Positions 23,074-32,205 of a stretch of 64,000 bases of DNA are shown here, piece by piece. The translations under genes and the position numbers were made by a program. Each line of letters begins with the position of its first letter. Position 1 is the stretch's first letter. Location: assembly GCA_940337035.1 (NCBI GenBank), contig CALNHX010001931.1:124001-188000 (forward strand). Direction: 5' to 3'. Source of the DNA: Agriotes lineatus (lineage: Eukaryota; Arthropoda; Insecta; Coleoptera; Elateridae). Under the pieces are notes generated by a model. It was given only the letters and a program-made list of their open reading frames with translations. It did not search any database and had not been told where the DNA came from.

Positions 23074-23309
23074 CCGTGTGTCCACAGGAATACGCACCAT
23101 AGGGATAACCAAATAGAATAAAAAGATCGGCTAACGCTGGAATCGCCGGCACGCTAAAACGTTGTTTTCTGGCTTCTGACTCGCCACTGTATGAAACAAT
23201 ATTGTTATAAATGGTACAAGAAAAGGGACGGTGGTCATAGCACTGGTTGATATTTATATTCTATTGGCATTATCTTATCTCTATGGTGCGTACTCCTGTG
23301 GACACACGG
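23074..23309. mobile_element. Tc1/mariner MITE, 236 bp
   Basis: Ends ccgtgtgtccacaggaatac and its inverse (gtactcctgtggacacacgg) form TIRs of at least 35 bp, extendable to about 50 with an indel, flanked by TA on both sides. No coding capacity. Confidence 0.8.
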
Positions 23310-23451
23310 TATAAGTATATATATATACTGTGAGGTCGTAAAGTTTGGAATAAATTCAGTATTTTCTAACATGTACGTTTCCAGCTAAAACTCTCGGACC
23401 CGTCGATTTTTATTTTTATTTGAGCATTTTTTGAAATAAAATGTATACATA

Positions 23452-23945
23452 CAGGGTGTTCCGTGTATGAGGTATGGCGTTATCGATGTTTTTTTTTAAA
23501 TGGAAACCCCCTTTTTTTATTACGGAATCTGAAAGAACGCATCTTTTTACTTACGGTAAGCTGATTTTTGAGTATAGATCAGATGATCAAAAATTAAGAA
23601 AAAATTTAAAAATTCCAAAATACTAAGTTTAGTAATTCCTAAAACAACTAAATTAAATGTACAAATTGTGCACCGTTGTCTGCCTGACAGTAACTAAGAC
23701 GACCGATATGTTTTTTGTTAATTGCTGTCATTGATAAAAGCCTAAAATCACACTTCTTAAAATAAAATTTAGTATTTTGCAAATTTAAAGTGTTTTTCCT
23801 AATTTTTGGTAATGTGACCTATACCCAAAAATTACCTTACCGTAAGTAAAAAGATGCGTTCTTTCAGATTCCGTAATAAAAAAAGGGGGTTTCTATTTTA
23901 AAAAAAAACATCGATAACGCCATACATTATACACGGGACACCCTG
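23452..23945. mobile_element. Tc1/mariner MITE, 494 bp, very long TIRs
   Basis: Starts cagggtgttccgtgtatgag and ends with the inverse (cacgggacaccctg), with arms of about 130 bp that include ggcgttatcgatg and cggaatctgaaagaacgc. TA flanks both ends. The flanks outside TA (aaataaaatgtataca and its inverse) are also partly palindromic, so the true element may extend slightly further. Confidence 0.75.
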
Positions 23946-24420
23946 TATGTATGCATTTTATTTCGCTAACGCGTCGGGCATTAAATTAGCTGGTTGAAAA
24001 TTGACAGTTTTGTTTCCTAAAACTAGGGCGCAAAAGCCGACTTTCTATACAGTGAGTAGAAAAATAGCTATTAATAAATATAATACTGTTAAATTTAATT
24101 AATAAGTAAAATTTGTAACAGTAAATATAAAATTTTGTAACTAGACTGGGTGCTACGAGAATTTATTGCTACGCTATTAAACAGTTATTTCATATCAAGT
24201 CATGAAATTTATATTTTACTGAAAGAAAGAGCATATTGTACTAGGCTATAAGGCCGTAACAATATTACAGTACTAGTCGTGTAATGGTTAACTTTCTAGA
24301 CTCAAAATAACCTTGAAGGTTTTACTCTCTTGACGTTTTCAAGTAAAATAATAAACAATGTATTGCATTCAAAGAAGATTGAATAATTTCTAGTTATAGT
24401 GTAATTTTCAGTAAAAAGGT

Positions 24421-24464
24421 ATGCTATATATTGACATGTACAATGCTATATATTCACATGTACA
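24421..24464 (+). repeat. 22-bp tandem duplication
   Basis: Two adjacent copies of a 22-bp unit beginning atgctatatatt and ending acatgtaca, with a single difference (g/c). The second copy abuts the left end of the next MITE. Confidence 0.8.
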
Positions 24465-24695
24465 GTCGTGTTCAAATAAATCTGGGACAATGTTTTTTTC
24501 ATATGTAGGTTCAGTTAAGAATTGAAGAATAACTCCATGCATTTCCTGCTATCAGAAAGAGTTACATTAAACTTTAACAGGTAATGAAATCTGTAACTCT
24601 TTCTGATAAGAGGAAATTCATGGAGATATTCTTCAATTGTTAATTCAATATGCATGTGAAGAAAACACTGTCCCAGATTTATTTGCACACGACTG
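24463..24695. mobile_element. palindromic Tc1-type MITE, 233 bp
   Basis: Begins cagtcgtgttcaaataaatc, ends with the inverse (atttgcacacgactg), flanked by TA. The arms pair over almost the entire length, for example aactctttctgat with its inverse, so a transcript would fold into one long hairpin. Confidence 0.8.
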
Positions 24696-24701
24696 TACAT
24701 A

Positions 24702-24882
24702 TAGTATGATCAAAAATTATTTTCATCTAGTATGGCCATGGAATACTTCCTAATTTATGAATGCAACTATAACTCACATAAAAAGCAAATGTCACGTTTG
24801 ACATTTAAGTATAAATGTAGTTGCATTCATAAATTAGGAACTATTTCATAGCCATACGACAATAATTTTTGGTTATACTTTA
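24702..24882. mobile_element. second palindromic MITE, about 180 bp, directly adjacent
   Basis: Left arm agtatgatcaaaaattatt ... cctaatttatgaatgcaact matches the inverse of the right arm (24800-24882). It starts only a few bases after the previous MITE, and is flanked by TA-rich DNA. Confidence 0.7.
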
Positions 24883-25529
24883 TAAAGTAATGGAATGTCA
24901 GCGTCATAGAATGTAAATCTTATGAGGACGTTGCTATGACCTGGTTAGAGTTTACAATTGGCTGTAGCAGCGATCTAATTGCTGTGAGGAAGTACCATAA
25001 AATTTGTAAATAAGATTAGAATAGTGTCGTTTTTCAAAGATTGTAGCGAAACTTATCTGAAAAAAAAGGATTTATTATAAATAAGGTAAACGATTTAATG
25101 CTTGATCAATAAGTTCTGAAATAATCTGTGAAATAACGTTAATAGGACGTATTAAATTAAAATCTATCAATATTTGTCAACGTACATAACTTATATACAG
25201 TTTGCCCATAAAAAATAATACTTAATTAAGAATAATGAAAGATGCATGTCCCAACTTGACTAAAGGGTTTTATGTTTAAAAATGTCATTAAATAAGCTGT
25301 ATTCAGGTTTAGTTAACAGAACTTAAATGATATACCAGATAAATGATTAATATGACAAAGTGTAATACCACAACTATCTGACATTTAAAGGAAACGATAT
25401 ACAAGCTTAGATAAAAAATTATTTTGATAAGAAATAACTTATATAAGAAAATGCAAAGAAGTATTGGTATGGGTGCTCGATGTGCTCGTCTATAGAATAA
25501 CTAGAACGCGCGTAGCCAGCCTACGTCTG
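24883..25529. other. AT-rich spacer
   Basis: No gene or repeat recognised until about 25500, where sequence becomes GC-rich. Confidence 0.4.
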
Positions 25530-25561
25530 GCTGCGTGTGGCGGCGCCACGTGCTTACGGTC
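25530..25561 (+). repeat. left copy of a direct repeat flanking the Tc1 element
   Basis: A 32-bp GC-rich stretch (gctgcgtgtggcggcgccac...ttacggtc) recurs in the same orientation at 27302-27335 with one substitution and a 2-bp indel. A 16-bp tandem duplication (tgcgcttacagaaacc, 25568-25599) lies between it and the transposon end. Confidence 0.7.
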
Positions 25562-25605
25562 GGCATGTGCGCTTACAGAAACCTGCGCTTATAGAAACCT
25601 ATATA

Positions 25606-25830
25606 CGAGCCCAGTCGCAAATGAATTGGACCACATTTATAATGTAAACTTTTTTGAACATGACTGTTGTAATATAATCGCTATGGCAAGGAAACATTTA
25701 TATACATATATGCTACAGCTCTTACTAAAATTTACCAAAGGTTTGGTGGGACATATTACGTTTTTATATTAAAGTACAATTTAAAACAAAACCTAAGAAA
25801 GAATCCGCTGTCGCATATATATTGGACCAC
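25606..25830 (+). repeat. left IR/DR terminal region of Tc1 element
   Basis: The outer direct repeat (25614-25634) and the inner one (25810-25830) share gtcgca followed by attggaccac at the same distance, and are separated by 196 bp start to start. They are the expected binding sites for the HTH domains of the transposase. Confidence 0.8.
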
Positions 25831-25950
25831 TGCGTTAAATAATTTAAGATTAAGTTGCCGGGAGAAACAAATGACAACTGTCAACAATATTTGCAAACTG
25901 TGACGTTTGTAGCTCGCGTAACTCGCACTTGTAAGTTTTACTTTAATAAA

Positions 25951-27022
25951 ATGACTCGTGGAAAGCCATTATCTGAAGATATTCGAAATGCAATCGTTGC
26001 TGCTTATAACAAAAATTATTCTGGACGTAAGATTGCAAAAATCTTATCCCTACCGCAAGGAACGGTTCGCAACATTATAACCCAACATAAACACACAGGT
26101 TGGTAAGTGTAAAACTCAAAACAGGTCGAATTTCAAAAATTACGACGCGTGATCAACGTGTATTACAACGTTTACTCAAGAAGGACAGGCGTATGCCATC
26201 ACGACAAGTTGCTGTAGAATGGGGAGATGCCATAGGAAAACGTATATCTAAAGATACTTGTTTAAGAAATATTAAGAAACTCGGCTACGGCTTTTATAAG
26301 GTATGTTAAAGAAGGCGACAGTTTTTAGTGTTGAAATTTAAAATTTGTAGGCAAAACAGAAACAACTACTTACAGTGAAACAAAAAACAGCAAGGGTACA
26401 ATGGGCTCGAGAACACGCCATATGGTCACAAAAGCAATGGGAAAGTGTTATTTGGAGCGATGAGTCCAAATTTGAACTTTATGTGGGCGATACTCGTAGC
26501 AGAATAATAAGAAAAAAAGGAGAATATCACAGGGACTGTATACGACGAAAGGTCAAGTTTCCTGCCTCTGTAATGGTGTGGGGCTGCATGTCCTCACAAG
26601 GGGTAGGTCGGCTATGCTTGCTAGAAGGTACTGTTAATGCTTACAAGTATAAGGAGATCCTTGAAAACGAACTAATGCCGTCAATTCCAATCCTGAAGAA
26701 CAGTGATGGTGACTTTGTTTTCCAACAGGACGGCGCTACGTGCCATACGGCAAAATTATCTATTAATTTTCTCGAATCTAATAATGTTTCCATATTAACA
26801 TGGCTTTCTAGCAGCCCAGACTTGTCTCCGATCGAGACACTTTGGCACGAAATGAAAAAAAGGCTAAGAACCACTCCGATTCGTACCAAATCAGAATTAA
26901 AAGAAACGCTCCTAAAAATTTGGGAAACTTTTTCTGCTGAATTTTGTAGAAAGCTTGTGGAAACCATGCCTAGGCGAATTGCCGCAGTTTTAAAGCGGAA
27001 AGGAGATTGCACGCAGTGGTGA
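25951..27022 (+). pseudogene. Tc1 transposase, DD34E, one frameshift, probable intron
   Basis: Cut-and-paste transposase. The ATG at 25951 opens MTRGKPLSEDIRNAIVAAYN, the first HTH of the paired-like DNA-binding domain; upstream codons contain no ATG. After KHTG a stop is met and the frame resumes with SVKLKTGRISKITTRDQR, which a net 5-bp insertion near 26100-26106 explains. At 26301 a GT...AG interval of 50 bp splits FYK from AKQKQLL. The catalytic domain is complete: VIWSDESKF (first Asp), FQQDGATCHTAK (second Asp) and SPDLSPIETLW (Glu), with 34 residues between the second Asp and the Glu. Total length without intron is about 340 residues, normal for Tc1. The stop at 27020-27022 lies 16 bp before the inner right repeat. 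Identification is secure; activity is abolished by the frameshift. Confidence 0.9.
26301..26350 (+). other. probable 50-bp intron in the Tc1 transposase
   Basis: GTATGT at 26301 and TTTGTAG ending at 26350 bound an insert with an in-frame TAA that interrupts a conserved block. Removing it restores the expected residues (GFYK then AKQK) with no frame change artefact. Confidence 0.65.
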
Positions 27023-27038
27023 TATTCTTTTGTTCTTC

Positions 27039-27261
27039 ATGGTCCAATTAATATGCGACGGCGAATTTATTATGTTCTTACTTAATAATAATTTACAACA
27101 CGGTTTCTTGTTACAATATTATAATTTATTCATAAATTTATAGTTAATAATAAATACTGTAGCGTTTTTCACTTACTTTTGTTATTGTCACAATTGTCTA
27201 GGATAAAATCACATATAATTAATAAACCTCGAGTGGTCCAATTCATCTGCGACTGGGCTCG
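27039..27261 (-). repeat. right IR/DR terminal region of Tc1 element
   Basis: Inverse copies of the left repeats: inner at 27039-27059 (ggtccaattaatatgcgac) and outer at 27233-27253 (ggtccaattcatctgcgac), 194 bp apart, mirroring the left end. Confidence 0.8.
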
Positions 27262-27301
27262 TAGCAAGCGCGCTTGTGGTAGTTGTATGCAGGCCCTTCA
27301 T

Positions 27302-27335
27302 GCTGCGTGTGCCGGCGCCACTTGTGCTTACGGTC
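27302..27335 (+). repeat. right copy of the direct repeat flanking the Tc1 element
   Basis: Matches 25530-25561 in the same orientation. Because a Tc1 insertion duplicates only TA, this repeat is not a target duplication; the target itself was probably a tandem repeat. Confidence 0.65.
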
Positions 27336-27726
27336 TGGACGGCCGGCGGCATCGGCTTTTATAATATAAGATTTAAGAAGCATCAGTGTATAAAAATAGA
27401 AGAATATAAAAAGAAGCAAAATTCTTTATTCCATGTGCATTTCATAGTGGTACTGGATTCAACAATGCATTTTGATAGATGCAAAAAACGTGGTTTTATG
27501 AAACAAAAATTTATTCTACCAACACATCGTTTTCAAAAATGAGAAAGCGTCCTATTGATGTATATCTAATAAATATAGTAATGAGGGACTGGCACATACT
27601 TTTACATAGTGGAACATCATCATTAAATAATACGAAAAATGCGTTGTTTACAAAACACGTTTGCTAGCAACCAAATACAATATTCAAGTTTAAGAATTTA
27701 TAGGAAAAATTTATAAAAATTCCATC
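27336..27726. other. spacer without recognised gene
   Basis: Small plus-strand frames (27276-27542, 27479-27667) have no motifs. Confidence 0.35.
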
Positions 27727-27983
27727 CTCTTCCTCGTAATATAACTTGATAGTTTGTTAATGCCGCGGTTTTATAAGCCTTCTTCGGCCGTGACCCAGAA
27801 AGGTGGCTAGCTTATCCCATTGAGTTAGTAGAAAGAATGCCTTTTCCAAGGGTCACGACCACCAAAGGTATTAGTGTGATGGCCACAGAGCATTTGATGT
27901 TACCAATGTGCGGATGTGGGGCTCGAACCCACTAACTGCCGACTTCAGGCGCAAACATTTTCCCAGTTGGCCACACGCTCTCT
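27727..27983 (-). mobile_element. tRNA-derived SINE, 257 bp, with target duplication
   Basis: The minus strand begins with a tRNA-like head: an A box (tggccaactggg, 27962-27973 inverted) and a B box (ggttcgagccc, 27919-27929 inverted) at tRNA spacing, followed by an unrelated body. A 14-bp target duplication (ataaaaat[t/a]ccatc, one mismatch) lies at 27713-27726 and 27984-27997. SINEs are transcribed by RNA polymerase III from these boxes and moved by LINE proteins. Confidence 0.8.
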
Positions 27984-28274
27984 ATAAAAATACCATCACT
28001 ATTATTCAAACATATAGTTAACAATATGAATCTCGGCAAGAAAACCTTCTAGAGAATTCGTTCAGAAATGCAAACAATGGAAAATTGGTGTATTTTACTT
28101 TAGATAATTATAATTAGGCTGATAAGAGTGCTCATAATAGTTATTTGTGTTATAAGAATCGTAATGGATATCATTATGGTAACAAACGGCTTCCCGGATT
28201 GAACTGTGTCATTATTTAGGTCGAAGAACTCAACGTTTCGCCCACTAAGGGGCTTCATTATGAGGAAAACAAAA

Positions 28275-28410
28275 GAGCACGGTAACTCAACGTGTAAACT
28301 ACGCCAGAGGCGAAACTCTCTTGCAAGGGAAGGGATATGAAAGCACGGTAACTCAACAACAGCACAGGCGAAACCCTTCTAACGATCGTAAGGAGGAAGG
28401 CGAGAATTTA
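28275..28410 (+). repeat. two-unit tandem repeat, about 66 bp
   Basis: agcacggtaactcaac opens two units (28276 and 28343), each followed by aggcgaaac and a purine-rich stretch. Diverged, non-coding. Confidence 0.55.
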
Positions 28411-29804
28411 TACGCAAGTGCCGTCGCGGTTGAGTGACGGTGAGCGGGGCTTAAAGAATAGCACTTTCCACAGAGAAGAAAGGGGAAAGTCTCTCAATGG
28501 CTTGGCGAATTTTGCTGCTAAAGAAGAATGGGGATTTGCAGCTAATGAAAGATGCATCCAATAGGATTTTATGACGAGTATCGCGTTGGTGTGACAATGA
28601 CCGTGAAAGCTGAAAGCTCACTCTGACAGTAAGTAGGAGAGAAGCAAACTTCTCAGTCGAAGCTAGTCATGGGTTAAACAAAAGACACTGATCTTAAACT
28701 GTAAGAAAAAAATATGGAAGTCTAGTAACAAATAATGCAACTTTGTACAAATGTATACATCAAAAAGCGCTACTAACCAATCCCTAAAAACGAGAGAATG
28801 GCAAGGGCTCAAATAAAATTCGCAGGCATAAATATCATGGTAGTACAATAGCATCAGTCAAAGAGTACTCGGTAGTACATACACAAAGCACGACAATGCA
28901 GGACAATAATTATCCCAATAGCGGGAAAATATCACACTCGTAAAAGGGTCACTCTAAAAGTCATCAAAGTATATAATACATTTATGAATATTTAGTACAA
29001 ATACGTAGTATGAAAAAGAGACCAGAAATTGACTGTAAAATTAGCAATTTTCTTTACTAACAGATTATTCGGTAAAAGCGCAAAGCCGTGATAGCATATT
29101 AAAGTGTAAATTTATGGTTCGGATTGAATTTGATACTAAATCGACAGATACAAGAACAGTCTCATCTAATTAATAATTAACAAAAAAGATCTAATGACTC
29201 CAAGTTCTTGGTTCATAGTAGGGCGTTATATAACCCGAAAATTGCTTAGTAATTAATTAATAATCATCATTAGTTTCATTATGTCGGGTAAAGAAAATAA
29301 ATTAAGGTTATGTCTTGTAAGTAGGAGATTAGCTAAGTTTAACTCAACCGTGATGTTCGGTCACTAGCATGATGTCAAAATCCAAAACTTTACATTACAA
29401 GGAGCAACATGCAGAATTGCTTTACAAGATCAAAAACCAAAATAATAGCAACTCGGATGGTATGTGAAATACATTCCAAAATTGATATGGCAGTGACAGC
29501 TTGTAAACCGTGGTCTGAATGCTTCAAAATAATTCAACGTAATTAGCTCTACACAGGTAAGCGCTACGTGATGCTGATAATTATTTAAACGTAAAGAGGA
29601 TATGATATTTGATGAATACTGCAAAAACTATCACGAAACATTGAACACATTAAAAGGAATCCCATATTACAGGTTAGGTCGCAGTTCAAAATTTTGACGC
29701 AGGAAAAATAGAGTAGATTTAAATATACCTTCTGTAGCTAACCCCCCAGGTAACAAGCAGACGTATCAAAAGCCCTGTCGATAAGCGTCAAAGAGGTTAG
29801 ATAA
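28411..29804. other. no recognisable gene
   Basis: AT-rich, small frames only, no repeat structure noticed. Confidence 0.4.
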
Positions 29805-30213
29805 TTACGCCAGGTGTAAACAGCGGTTCTGAGCTGCAATCTTCCAGCGCGGATAAGGTAAAGTTCTCGACGATGCGGCCTCAAGAGGAATGTGACACGA
29901 ACCTCTTGCAGAAATGGAATCCTCATACAACAAATTAGTAAAACGAAAAGAAGGGCCCTGGGCTCGCACGACAAAATGTATTGCTCCATAACTAGAAGTA
30001 GCTAAAACAGAAGCGCATAGAATCTAAACAAATAATCCAACAAGGAAACCTACCGTTGAGATGTTCTGCTTCGTTTGCCAAAATCGTAGCATGTGCTCTC
30101 TCACGTAAAAATCCAGAACCATATCTGATTTTGAAAACAGAGTTTCCAAAATCATGATTATGGTGCTCGTTGTGAAGATAGTAACACAATGTGCAAGTAC
30201 TCAGTGAGGTACG
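29805..30213 (-). CDS. candidate two-exon open frame, family unknown
   Basis: On the minus strand an acceptor-like AAATATTCAG precedes an open stretch from 30213 to 30054 (160 bp), followed by GTAGGT. A short intron (30053-30002, 52 bp) would end at TTCTGTTTTAG, and the second stretch (30001-29805) stays open in the phase set by the first until a TAA. The joined frame is 118 codons. The product includes FGNSVFKIRYGSGFLRER and, after the junction, SSYGAIHFVVRAQG; I recognise no domain, signal peptide or membrane segment. No start codon or promoter is assigned. The matching phase and above-background GC content are suggestive, but a chance combination or a decayed transposon exon cannot be excluded. 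Confidence 0.25.
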
Positions 30214-30546
30214 CTGAATATTTTTGAGCAGGTCAAAATGTAATAAAAGTTATCATCACTACCATCAACTGTTCTTTGATTTTTAAAGTGTAGAGTAATA
30301 AATTGCTAAAATACGAATGCCCTATTGCTTTATAGCAACAATATTTCCGGTGATTTTTTTCATAATATTTATTAAAATAACTCCAAGCTGATTGTGTGTA
30401 ATAGTTAATAGTGCACAGCTAATTAAATAATTACTCTTCTCTCACTGTACTGCAATTTATATTTATGTTTGAGAGACGTTTACGGGTAATAAAACCCCAC
30501 TGACACGCCTCTAATTATTATCTTAGTTTAAAAAGTCTTACAGCTA

Positions 30547-30722
30547 GTCTTATAAAGGCCACTAATCTGACGTTAACTTTAATTCGCTGTTAAAATAAAC
30601 AAAAACGCATCAAAATTTTTTTACTAACGAAGAAAATGTCATAATCGCCAACGTTTTGATGCGTTTTTGTTTATTTTAACAGCGAATTAAAGTTAACGTC
30701 ATATCAGTGGCATTTATAAGAC
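30547..30722. mobile_element. foldback MITE with 70-bp arms
   Basis: The arms (30547-30616 and 30654-30722) are near-perfect inverses, including gacgttaactttaattcgct and aacaaaaacgcatcaaaa, with a loop of 37 bp. No target duplication defined. Confidence 0.75.
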
Positions 30723-30782
30723 CGACCGTTTAGTTGCTCAAATACTATACAATGAAGAGTCACGCGCCACCTAGTCGACTGC

Positions 30783-32197
30783 CAGTGATGTAAAATTGTA
30801 ATTTACCCTGTAACTTCTGAAATTGTTTACCGTAATTTATAGTAATTTACCATTTTTTGATTACCGAAAATTACGTCATAAATTACCGGTAAATTACCGA
30901 GAAATTACGGATAGGTAAATAATTACGAACATCATATTCAACTTTCCTTGAAATTTGAAACAAAATCGCTTGCTGCGTTCGCGGCGATGGCGCTTATATT
31001 TTAGATTAAACAAAGCAATCTTGCCCTTGGCAAATCTGCAGTGCAAAAATTGCAATCATATCTTATTTTATTTTTAAATTGTACGAGATTTGGGTTTATT
31101 AATTACGCACGTTCAGGTTCCATTTATCTATGGGTTCCAGTCATTCAAGTCTCAAGGGTGTGTGTGTACTAACATGATTGTGTTCTGTTCGTTGGTAGCA
31201 GTAGATTATTGAACCCGGTTTTATTTTTATTAAAATGTAAGTATTACCTGCATAATTAAGACCTGTTCATTTGGCAGCTAACTTGCTGGATCCCTATTTT
31301 ATTGGAAAAAACTTGAGCAATGATGAATATATTGAAGCCAAAGTATCATCATTTATGTTGCAGGATAATCATTTGGGGACTATTATGAGTGAAATTGCAC
31401 TATTTTTGCTAAAGAATTTGTATGGAGAAGTCTAGATGAAGGAAAATTGCCTGCTGTAATATGGTGGAAATTACAATGTTCAACAACAAAGTTAAGTAAA
31501 GTAGCTTCGGAAATTTTAAACTGTCCCCCCACTTCAGCAGCCACGGAACGATCATTTTCTACATTCGGGACTACACACATAAAAAAACGTAACAGATTGA
31601 CTAATGATAGGGCTGGGAAATTGGTTTATATACAGAACAATTTAAACCTTTTCGAAAATAAAATTCTAAAGAGAGAGAGAGAGTCTGAAGTTTTCACTTC
31701 ATCAGAAGAATCATCAGATTATTCGGATTCGGATGTGAACATACTAGAACCAGAACCAGAAGCAGAAGAGCATTAACAATTATGTATTTGTTTTTTATTA
31801 TGAAAGTATAGTGTATGTGTTTAATTTAGTTTTAGCATTTACCTTGTCTTGTATTGTGCGGTTGTGCTTACATTCTACATAATGTAAACGTATAAAAATA
31901 ATTATTGTTTAATATGTATTGTTTTATTTTAAATACAATCACGATGAAATAGTATGTATTGTCCTTCTTAAGTAATAACGGTATAATAATTTCTTAATTT
32001 TCTATTAATGTTCTAAGTATAAATTACTAGGTAATTTACTAAAAAGTGTAAATTACCTAGTAATTTACAAAGTACATAAATTACCAAGTAATTTACAAAA
32101 AATATATATTACCAGAGAATCTATTCCGGTAAAAAAAAACGGTAAATTACCTTGGTAAATTACCAAAAAAATATATTACGGTAATTTTACATCACTG
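30783..32197 (+). mobile_element. hAT element with perfect 8-bp target duplication
   Basis: TIR CAGTGATGTAAAATT at 30783 and its exact inverse ending at 32197; TCGACTGC flanks both sides (30775-30782 and 32198-32205). Both subterminal regions are crowded with GGTAAATTAC/GTAATTTACC motifs, probable transposase-binding sites. The interior keeps only the 3' part of the transposase gene, so it is a deletion derivative of 1415 bp. Confidence 0.9.
31268..31776 (+). pseudogene. hAT transposase C-terminal part, one frameshift
   Basis: The first segment (31268 on) reads HLAANLLDPYFIGKNLS, a conserved block of the hAT RNase H-like region. After a shift in the T-run at about 31401-31408 the frame continues FAKEFVWRSLDEGKLPAVIWW and the dimerisation domain NCPPTSAATERSFSTFG...KKRNRLTND..KLVYIQNNL, ending in an acidic tail with a stop at 31776. 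The order and spacing are typical of the last third of a hAT transposase; the BED finger and the first catalytic Asp region are absent. It sits inside the TIR-bounded element 30783-32197, which explains its origin. It could be made as a truncated protein able to dimerise, but the frameshift argues for a pseudogene. Confidence 0.85.
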
Positions 32198-32205
32198 TCG
32201 ACTGC

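Larger units (their letters stand above)
22566..24069. mobile_element. larger TIR element hosting at least two nested MITEs
   Basis: The left end (22566-22655: tactcactgtacagaaagtc, ggcttttgcgccctagtttt) recurs inverted at 23987-24069 with few mismatches. Between the arms sit the MITEs at 23074-23309 and 23452-23945, an (AT)n run, and additional mariner-like ends (cagtgtgtccccgg at 22895, actgtgaggtcgtaaagt at 23326) whose partners are missing. Subtracting the inserts leaves a non-autonomous element under 1 kb. Confidence 0.6.
25604..27263 (+). mobile_element. Tc1-type DD34E transposon with IR/DR ends, nearly intact
   Basis: TA dinucleotides (25604-25605 and 27262-27263) bound a 1656-bp element whose ends, starting cgagcccagtcgcaaatgaa, are inverted copies of one another. 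A single transposase gene (25951-27022) fills the middle. Each end has an outer and an inner transposase-binding repeat about 195 bp apart, the IR/DR layout of Sleeping Beauty-like elements. One frameshift in the DNA-binding domain is the only obvious lesion, so this copy is young relative to its neighbours. Confidence 0.9.

Noticed and set aside
26100..26125. A second, very short intron in the Tc1 transposase to explain the break after KHTG
   Set aside because: A GTAAGT and a downstream CAG exist, but the interval would be only about 30 bp and would remove conserved residues; a 5-bp insertion is simpler.
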